The position numbers were made by a program, and so were the translations under genes. This document shows, one piece after another, positions 14,447-20,038 of a stretch of 20,038 nucleotides of DNA. Source of the stretch: CANIGN01 sp964538275 (GTDB lineage Bacteria; Bdellovibrionota; UBA2428); contig CAZIFW010000041.1 of NCBI GenBank assembly GCA_964538275.1, positions 1-20,038 of the forward strand. The letters are read 5' to 3'. Each line of letters begins with the position of its first letter. Position 1 is the first letter of the stretch. The notes beneath the pieces were generated by a model. It made no database searches, was not told the DNA's origin, and was given only the letters and a program-made list of their open reading frames with translations.

Positions 14447-15555
14447 GTTTGGAACTGATTCAACAAACATTCTTAGAAAATATTGGAACAATTTGGCCCG
14501 TTCTTATGGCTATAGCTATTGGAGCAGGTGTTCTTACAGGTGTTCCTATTATGGTGATGGTAGAGCGTTGGGGTTCTGCTTGGATGCAAAGAAGAAGTGG
14601 TCCAAATCGCGTGGGTCCCAAAGGATTGCTTCAGCCCATTGCGGATGCCATTAAGTTTGCTTTTAAAGAAGAAAACTTGCCTGCGAAAGCGCACAAATGG
14701 TTGTTTACCTTAGCGCCTGCTCTTGCTGTACTTCCGCCCCTCGTTGCGTTTTCAGTTATTCCTGTAGCGGGATCCGTTAATATTCAAGGCTATGAATATC
14801 CCATACAAATTGCGGATATCAGTGTAGGTCTTCTTTTCTTACTCGCAATTACTTCGCTGCATGTGTTTTCAGTTTTGTGTGCGGGTTGGGCGTCGAATAA
14901 TAAATTTTCATTGTTTGGAGCGCTTCGCTCAAGTTCACAAATGATCAGTTATGAAATTGCCATCGGTATTTGTATTGTGTCTTTGGTCATCACGTATGGA
15001 ACTTTAGATCTTCGTGAAATTGTTAAGCTTCAAGAGTCAGGCTCTAGCCTTCCCGCATGGGGAATGTTCATGCAGCCTTTGGCGTTTTTTATCCTTTGGG
15101 TTTGTTCCTTTGCAGAAACAAACAGGCTTCCCTTTGACTTGCCAGAGGGTGAGTCTGAACTTGTTGCGGGTTATCACACCGAGTACTCAGGTTTTAAATT
15201 TGCTCTTTTTTTCATGGGTGAGTATGCAGCTATGTTTACGGCATCTGCATTTTTAACCACACTCTTTTTAGGGGGTTACAACGTACCGTTTGTTTCAGAA
15301 GAAGGCTTACGTGCTTTCTTCATGAATCAAGGATTAGAAGTTACGGCAGCCTCAATTGCGACCGTATTGCTTCAAGCACTTAGTTTTGTAGTTAAGGTGT
15401 TTTTCTTTATGTGGGTCTTTGTTTGGGTTCGCTGGACATTGCCTCGCTTTCGTTACGATCAATTGATGCAGCTTGGATGGAAAATGCTTTTACCCCTAGG
15501 GATTGTAAATGTGTTTATTAGTTTCCTCGTAAGCTTTTTTTGGAGGGGATTATGA
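14443..15555 (+). CDS. nuoH: NADH-quinone oxidoreductase subunit H (NuoH, set 2, intact)
   Basis: This intact second copy of the quinone-chamber membrane subunit has 370 residues from GTG 14443. Conserved parts are SGPNRVGPKGLLQPIADAIK (52-71), GWASNNKFSLFGALRS, MISYEIAIG with E171, and the acidic loop AETNRLPFDLPEGESELVAG (224-243). The first loop reads VERWGSAWMQRRSGPNR, where the usual ERK-type text (LERK in the other copy) is changed. Eight or so membrane helices are visible. It overlaps nuoF by GTGA and nuoJ by ATGA (15552-15555). nuoI does not follow. Confidence 0.95.
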   Translation: MSLELIQQTFLENIGTIWPVLMAIAIGAGVLTGVPIMVMVERWGSAWMQRRSGPNRVGPKGLLQPIADAIKFAFKEENLPAKAHKWLFTLAPALAVLPPLVAFSVIPVAGSVNIQGYEYPIQIADISVGLLFLLAITSLHVFSVLCAGWASNNKFSLFGALRSSSQMISYEIAIGICIVSLVITYGTLDLREIVKLQESGSSLPAWGMFMQPLAFFILWVCSFAETNRLPFDLPEGESELVAGYHTEYSGFKFALFFMGEYAAMFTASAFLTTLFLGGYNVPFVSEEGLRAFFMNQGLEVTAASIATVLLQALSFVVKVFFFMWVFVWVRWTLPRFRYDQLMQLGWKMLLPLGIVNVFISFLVSFFWRGL

Positions 15556-16091
15556 ACGCGGCATTAGTTGAAGTTCCTGGATTGCTTGTTTGGCTCGCTA
15601 GTTTTTGTGCCATTCTTTTATCTTTCGTTGTGTTGTTGAGTTCTAATCCCGTTGTAAGTGCGATTGCCCTCATGGGAACTTTATTTAGCACGGCAGGTTT
15701 GTATTTCTTAATTGGAAACTACTTTATGGGTTCGGTGCAAATTTTAGTTTACGCCGGAGCGATTGCCGTACTTTTTGTGTTCATCGTGATGCTCTTGGAC
15801 TTGAGGCCAAGTCTTTTGCGTTTTATCCCAGGCAGAAAAGTTTATGTAGCTGCTACAGGTACTGCAGGTGTTTTGCTCGCTCTTTTCTTAATGAAAGCAG
15901 TCTATTCGCAACTCGATTTTGGAAATAGCGCGGCTATTAATCCTAATTTTCAGATGTCAGCAGTAGAAATTGCACAGCACTTTGTTTCTAAGTATCAGTT
16001 GGCGTTTCAATCAGCGGGGCTTTTAATTTTTGGAGCCATCTTGGGCGCCATTGTACTTGCTCGAAGTCATCTCAAAGGAGATTCTCAATGA
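15552..16091 (+). CDS. nuoJ: NADH-quinone oxidoreductase subunit J (NuoJ, set 2)
   Basis: This second NuoJ copy has 179 residues from ATG 15552 and five membrane helices. The family core is LYFLIGNYFMGSVQILVYAG, followed by AIAVLFVFIVMLLDLRPS (about residues 52-90), including the glycine-rich third helix. The last helix, AGLLIFGAILGAIVLARSH, is typical. ATG 15552 is chosen over TTG 15540 because it overlaps the nuoH stop (ATGA) and follows a strong ribosome binding site, GGAGGGG at 15542-15548. It overlaps nuoK by ATGA (16088-16091). Confidence 0.94.
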   Translation: MNAALVEVPGLLVWLASFCAILLSFVVLLSSNPVVSAIALMGTLFSTAGLYFLIGNYFMGSVQILVYAGAIAVLFVFIVMLLDLRPSLLRFIPGRKVYVAATGTAGVLLALFLMKAVYSQLDFGNSAAINPNFQMSAVEIAQHFVSKYQLAFQSAGLLIFGAILGAIVLARSHLKGDSQ

Positions 16092-16393
16092 TATCTCAAG
16101 CGCATTTAATTATGGCCGTTGCCATCGTGTTGTTTTCTGTTGGAACAATTACTTTTCTAACTAAAAGAAGTGCCGTTGTAGCTTTGATGGGAATTGAATT
16201 GATGTTGAACGGCGTAAACTTAGTCTTGCTTCAAGCGGGACAGCTTCACGGCAACGCTGAAGGAAGTAGTTTGATGTTGTTTGTGATTTTAGTAGCTGCA
16301 GCAGAAGCTGCTTTAGCTTTTTCAATCTTTGTAATGCTCTTCCGCAAAAATGGAACGCTTATCTTAGAAAACTATAGGTCAATGAAGGGTTAG
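16088..16393 (+). CDS. nuoK: NADH-quinone oxidoreductase subunit K (NuoK, set 2)
   Basis: This second NuoK copy has 101 residues and three membrane helices, almost the same length as E. coli NuoK. Both key buried glutamates are present: E37 in ALMGIELMLNGVNLVLL and E73 in ILVAAAEAALAFSIFVML. It overlaps the nuoJ stop by ATGA and is followed by nuoL after two bases. An AAAGGAG stretch just before it (ending about 16080) serves as the ribosome binding site. Confidence 0.95.
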   Translation: MISQAHLIMAVAIVLFSVGTITFLTKRSAVVALMGIELMLNGVNLVLLQAGQLHGNAEGSSLMLFVILVAAAEAALAFSIFVMLFRKNGTLILENYRSMKG

Positions 16394-16395
16394 TT

Positions 16396-18282
16396 ATGCA
16401 GATTGTAGAGACATCACTCTTTTGGATTATCCTTGTTCCTCTCATTGGAAGCATTCTCAACGGACTCTTTCGCTTAAAGTCTCCCTACAACGGACTTATT
16501 GCAACCAGTGCCTGCTTTATTTCTTTTGTCCTTTCAGTTTTAGCTTTTTTGAAAGTTAGCCCAGGAACTTTATTGGTTGATGAAGGATATACCTGGTTTT
16601 CTGCGGGACACGTAAATGTAGCCATGTCGCTAGAGCTAAGCTCTTTTATGGCAGCGATGCTTTTAGTCATTACGGGTGTTGGCACATTGATTCACATTTA
16701 CGCGACTTCGTACATGAGCCACGACAAAAGTCCGTGGCGCTTTTTTGCATACTTAAACTTATTTGTAACTGCCATGTTGGTATTGGCTCTATCGAGAGAT
16801 CTCGTTGGAGTCTTCTTGGGATGGGAAGGAGTGGGAGTTTGTTCTTATCTCCTTATTGGTTATTGGTACGAAGAAGATGCAAACACCAAAGCTGGAATTA
16901 AAGCTTTTGTTACAAACCGTATTGGTGACTTAGGTTTTTTAGTTTCTCTTTTTATTGCCTTGGCTTTTTTTGGAACGTCTCAAGTTAGCGAAATCCTCAC
17001 ATGGGTTGCGGATCCTTCAAAAGTTGCAGAGGTTCCCACGTGGGTTATCCCTGCCTTTGCAATTGGTATTTTTTGGGCGGCAACAGCTAAATCTGCGCAA
17101 CTTCCACTTTATGTGTGGTTACCAGATGCGATGGCGGGCCCCACTCCCGTTTCTGCGCTTATTCACGCAGCGACGATGGTGACCTCTGGGATTTTAGTTT
17201 TTGTTCGTTTGTGGCCCGTATTTGCAACACAATCACATGTGCTTGATGTTGTTTTTTGGGTTGCGATTGCAACAGCACTTTTGGCTGCATTGATGGCGCT
17301 TACTCAAAGAGATTTGAAAAAAATTCTCGCATACTCCACAGTTTCTCAACTCGGATTTATGTTTGCTGCACTAGGCGCTGGGGCACCAACCGCTGCGTTT
17401 TTCCACGTAGTCACTCATGCGTGCTTTAAGGCGCTTTTGTTTTTAACAGCTGGATCAGTCATTCACGGAATGCATGATCACAAAGATGTTTACGAAATGG
17501 GTGGTTTAAAAAAGCATATGCCATGGACACACGCTGCTTATCTTGTGGGATGTGTTGCGATTGCGGGCTTTCCTTTAACAGCAGGCTTTTTCTCTAAAGA
17601 TTTAATTCTTGCAAAAGTTTTTGAATCTAAAGGGGTGCTTGGATACGGGCTCTTGCTCTTGGCCGCTATGCTTACTTCTTTTTATATGTTCCGTTCTTAT
17701 GCTCTTACTTTTTTAGGAAAAGAGCGCACTCATCATGCAGAACACGCTCATGAAAGCGCTCCCATGATGTGGGTACCTTTAATGATTTTAAGCGCGCTAT
17801 CCCTTTTGATTGGTTTCTTAGAAGTGCCTCACATTTGGTGGCATACTCAAAAGTTTTCACAGTGGGTAGAGGGCACGTGGTCTTATCAGCTGGCACCAAT
17901 GCATTTAAGTGTTGCGACTGAGTGGATTTTGATGACACTCGCAACCGTGGGCTCATTGGCTGCGGCGGCCTTTGCCGTAAAAAAATATTCCAAAGGGCCT
18001 GCTCCAACAAATGAAAACCTTGCATGGAAGCTTTCATTTAATAAATTCTACGTAGATGAAATTTACGGACGCTTTATTATTCAGCCGTTTAAAAAAGTTG
18101 GCTTAATCCTAAGCAATCTATTGGATGAAAAAGGAGTCAATGGTGGCCTCCATGGTGGATTCGCGCTCTATCGTATTGCGGGGCAATTGGCGGCTGTGTT
18201 TCAAACAGGGGCTGTTCAAACTTATGCGCTCTTTATGGTCTTTGGACTCTTGTTGATATGGGGACTTCTTCAGTTATGGTAA
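16396..18282 (+). CDS. nuoL: NADH-quinone oxidoreductase subunit L (NuoL, set 2)
   Basis: This second distal pump subunit has 628 residues, near the E. coli length. Key residues are E144 in LGWEGVGVCSYLLIGYWY, K232 in TAKSAQLPLYVWLPDAM, HAATMV (257-262), the ILAYSTVSQLGFM helix (310-322) and K401 in GFFSKDLIL. A His-bearing loop (KERTHHAEHAHES) precedes helix 14. The C-terminal lateral helix and anchor are shorter than in set 1, ending in FQTGAVQTYALFMVFGLLL. It matches classical proteobacterial NuoL more closely than the set 1 copy does. It starts two bases after nuoK and its stop overlaps the nuoM start region. Confidence 0.95.
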   Translation: MQIVETSLFWIILVPLIGSILNGLFRLKSPYNGLIATSACFISFVLSVLAFLKVSPGTLLVDEGYTWFSAGHVNVAMSLELSSFMAAMLLVITGVGTLIHIYATSYMSHDKSPWRFFAYLNLFVTAMLVLALSRDLVGVFLGWEGVGVCSYLLIGYWYEEDANTKAGIKAFVTNRIGDLGFLVSLFIALAFFGTSQVSEILTWVADPSKVAEVPTWVIPAFAIGIFWAATAKSAQLPLYVWLPDAMAGPTPVSALIHAATMVTSGILVFVRLWPVFATQSHVLDVVFWVAIATALLAALMALTQRDLKKILAYSTVSQLGFMFAALGAGAPTAAFFHVVTHACFKALLFLTAGSVIHGMHDHKDVYEMGGLKKHMPWTHAAYLVGCVAIAGFPLTAGFFSKDLILAKVFESKGVLGYGLLLLAAMLTSFYMFRSYALTFLGKERTHHAEHAHESAPMMWVPLMILSALSLLIGFLEVPHIWWHTQKFSQWVEGTWSYQLAPMHLSVATEWILMTLATVGSLAAAAFAVKKYSKGPAPTNENLAWKLSFNKFYVDEIYGRFIIQPFKKVGLILSNLLDEKGVNGGLHGGFALYRIAGQLAAVFQTGAVQTYALFMVFGLLLIWGLLQLW

Positions 18283-19700
18283 CAGTTTTACTCTGGCCAC
18301 TTTTTGTATCTTTCGTTATGAGCCTTGTTCCTAAGAAGCAATGGGCTCAGTGGACGAATCTTTTGTTACATGTTCCTTGGGTTTATTTTTTAATCACGTT
18401 GATTCAAGTAACCCCTTCTGGAGCGCCCTTCGCTCTTTCTGAGACATACGCAACTTTGCCTATGTTTAAAAGTGCAATCTCCATTGGGGCAGATACCTTA
18501 AACGTTTCGCTTATCGCCCTCACAGTTTTCCTAAGCGTTACTTTGAGTTTTTATTTTCTCAATCACGAAAAAATTACCTCTAATTTTTTAATTCTCTTTC
18601 ACCTCTTAAACTTTGGAACAGTGGGCTCGCTCTTGGCAGCGGATGCCTTTCTGTTTTACGTGTTCTGGGAGTTCATGTTGATTCCACTCTTTTTCCTCAT
18701 AGGAATTTGGGGTTCAGAGAATCGCGTGTATGCAGCCCTGAAGTTTTTTGCCATGACACTGGCGGGGTCTCTCGCTCTTCTTGCGGCCATCTTTTTTATA
18801 AGTTCACTTCCTCAGGTAGCTTCACTTGAATGGGTTGAGATCAGTCGCAATTCAGCACTCATATCTGAACATTCGTGGATTATTTGGGCATTCTTAGTTG
18901 CTTTTCTTGTGAAGGTTCCCATTTGGCCACTCCATACATGGTTGCCGGATGCTCACACAGAAGCACCGACTGCAGTTTCGGTTATGCTTGCGGGTATTCT
19001 TTTAAAGCTTGGTGTTTATGGAATGCTTCGCTGGTGCTTGCAACTTTTCCCAGAAATGTACTGGAGCACGAGCAATATTCTTTTTGTTGCAGGACTCATT
19101 GGAATTATTTTGGGTAGCTACGGTGCCCTCAGACAAACAGACATTAAACGCATGATCGCCTATTCCTCTGTTGCACACTTGGGCTTCATTATTATTGGAG
19201 TGGTATCAAGCAGTGCGGCTGCGCAATCGGGTGCTTTCTTTCAAAACTTTGCACACGGATTAAGCACGGGCCTTCTCTTCTTGTCCTTTGGTATGATTTA
19301 CGATCGTACGCACTCTAGAAAACTTTCTGAATATGGAGGATTGGCAAGCTCTAATCGCTTTTTAGCTTTTGTTTTTGTCTTTGCTGCTATGGCGAGTGTT
19401 GGCCTTCCGGGTCTTCCTGGCTTTATTGGGGAATTCCTAATTTTATCCGGAACTTTCTACCAAAGAGGATTGTGGGTGTTGATTCCAGTCATGGGAGTTT
19501 TGCTTGCAGCCCTTTACACCTTGCCTTTAGTGAAGGGATTAGTTTTTGGAAAAACTTCTGCACTTATTCAGGGGCATCCTGTGAATTTAAAATGGAATGA
19601 AGTTGTCGCTATACTTCCATATTTAGTGGGCCTTGTGCTTTTAGGGCTCGCTCCACAACTTTTAATCAGTTGGACCCAAGGGTCCCTGCCGGTGAGGTAA
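18276..19700 (+). CDS. nuoM: NADH-quinone oxidoreductase subunit M (NuoM, set 2)
   Basis: This second middle pump subunit has 474 residues from ATG 18276, shorter than the set 1 copy (517) mainly because the N-terminal part and C-terminal loop are brief. Conserved charges are E132 in FYVFWEFMLIPLFFLIGIWG, K213 in AFLVKVPIWPLHTWLPDAH and K244 in LAGILLKLGVYGM. IAYSSVAHLGFIIIGV and GLPGLPGFIGEFLIL are also typical. An upstream in-frame ATG at 18258 would add six residues; 18276 lies inside the nuoL end (stop 18280-18282) and gives the usual short hydrophobic start, but neither site has a strong ribosome binding site. nuoN follows after three bases. Confidence 0.94.
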   Translation: MVTVLLWPLFVSFVMSLVPKKQWAQWTNLLLHVPWVYFLITLIQVTPSGAPFALSETYATLPMFKSAISIGADTLNVSLIALTVFLSVTLSFYFLNHEKITSNFLILFHLLNFGTVGSLLAADAFLFYVFWEFMLIPLFFLIGIWGSENRVYAALKFFAMTLAGSLALLAAIFFISSLPQVASLEWVEISRNSALISEHSWIIWAFLVAFLVKVPIWPLHTWLPDAHTEAPTAVSVMLAGILLKLGVYGMLRWCLQLFPEMYWSTSNILFVAGLIGIILGSYGALRQTDIKRMIAYSSVAHLGFIIIGVVSSSAAAQSGAFFQNFAHGLSTGLLFLSFGMIYDRTHSRKLSEYGGLASSNRFLAFVFVFAAMASVGLPGLPGFIGEFLILSGTFYQRGLWVLIPVMGVLLAALYTLPLVKGLVFGKTSALIQGHPVNLKWNEVVAILPYLVGLVLLGLAPQLLISWTQGSLPVR

Positions 19701-19703
19701 CGA

Positions 19704-20038
19704 ATGTTTTTTCAGGCCCATTTACTTACATTAAATTTTTCACAATTTTTAGAAGTCTTTCCTTATTTAATATTGAGTCTTTCTTTTGCTCTTGCCGTTT
19801 TAGGTGCGGGATTAAAACTTCCCCCACGTTTTTTTAAACTCATGGGTTTAGTGGGTTTTGGAATGGCGGCCTTCTTTTGGTCGCTTATTTTATTAAACGA
19901 TAAGCTAAGTTTTTTAGGAGTAAGCAGTAGTCCCTTAAGTCGAATGGTGAGTTTGGTGGTGTCTCTCTTTGGAGTGCTTAGCTTTTCAGTTTTTGATATG
20001 GCAGATCGCTATGCAAAAAAACCTGAATGGCTCTCTCT
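19704..20038 (+). CDS. nuoN: Probable NADH-quinone oxidoreductase subunit N (NuoN, set 2), N-terminal part cut by the right edge
   Basis: An open frame begins at ATG 19704, three bases after the nuoM stop, with GAGG at 19694-19697 as ribosome binding site, and continues to the end of the window (111 codons). The visible part holds three hydrophobic segments: VFPYLILSLSFALAVLGAGL (19-38), LMGLVGFGMAAFFWSLILL (47-65) and a third near 83-98 (MVSLVVSLFGVLSFSVF). This fits the first helices of NuoN, which are poorly conserved, and the gene order points the same way. The diagnostic NuoN glutamate and lysines lie beyond the window, so the assignment rests on position and hydrophobicity. Confidence 0.75.
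   Translation, partial: MFFQAHLLTLNFSQFLEVFPYLILSLSFALAVLGAGLKLPPRFFKLMGLVGFGMAAFFWSLILLNDKLSFLGVSSSPLSRMVSLVVSLFGVLSFSVFDMADRYAKKPEWLS

Noticed and set aside
1537..20038. Recent tandem duplication of one nuo operon
   Set aside because: Paralogues differ in length (NuoL 705/628, NuoM 517/474, NuoA 160/129) and share only family-level motifs by eye; no long identical DNA stretches were seen.
1..20038. CRISPR arrays, insertion sequences, tRNA or rRNA genes
   Set aside because: No direct repeat arrays, transposase-like frames, terminal repeats or tRNA/rRNA-like stretches were noticed; nearly all bases are coding.

Overview
The window comes from a Gram-negative bacterium that uses a proton-pumping respiratory complex I (NADH:quinone oxidoreductase). 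Base composition looks AT-leaning by eye (not counted). Gene content and style would fit a Bdellovibrio-like or other deltaproteobacterial lineage, but that placement is an inference and weak. There is no phage, transposon, CRISPR array, tRNA or rRNA in the window.

Layout. (1) 1-1496, minus strand: the N-terminal part of mfd, running off the left edge. (2) 1537-9805, plus strand: a tight block nuoA-nuoH-nuoJ-nuoK-nuoL-nuoM-nuoN (set 1, membrane subunits only) followed 18 bases later by a BCP-like peroxiredoxin gene. nuoH of this set is broken by one extra G in a run of seven. (3) 9817-11406, minus strand: a three-gene unit of two YbjQ-family proteins and a membrane-anchored M48 zinc metallopeptidase. 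The peptidase seems to start at a non-canonical ATT or CTG codon. (4) 11575-20038, plus strand: a second complex I block nuoA-nuoC-nuoE-nuoF-nuoH-nuoJ-nuoK-nuoL-nuoM-nuoN (set 2), with nuoN running off the right edge.

How the genes work together. Both nuo blocks encode a complete set of membrane-arm proteins: NuoA/H/J/K form the proximal part and the E-channel, and NuoL/M/N are the antiporter-like pumps. Set 2 adds only NuoC, NuoE and NuoF of the peripheral arm. NuoB, NuoD, NuoG and NuoI, which carry most of the Fe-S chain and the quinone pocket, are absent from both blocks. The junctions where they would sit (A/C, C/E, F/H, H/J) are closed, with genes abutting or overlapping by 4 bases. They must therefore be encoded elsewhere, or the complexes are unusual. 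The two sets look clearly divergent by eye, so this is an old paralogous pair or an acquired second set rather than a recent duplication. The most notable points are the two membrane arms without a Q-module, the nuoH frameshift, and the non-canonical start of the peptidase.
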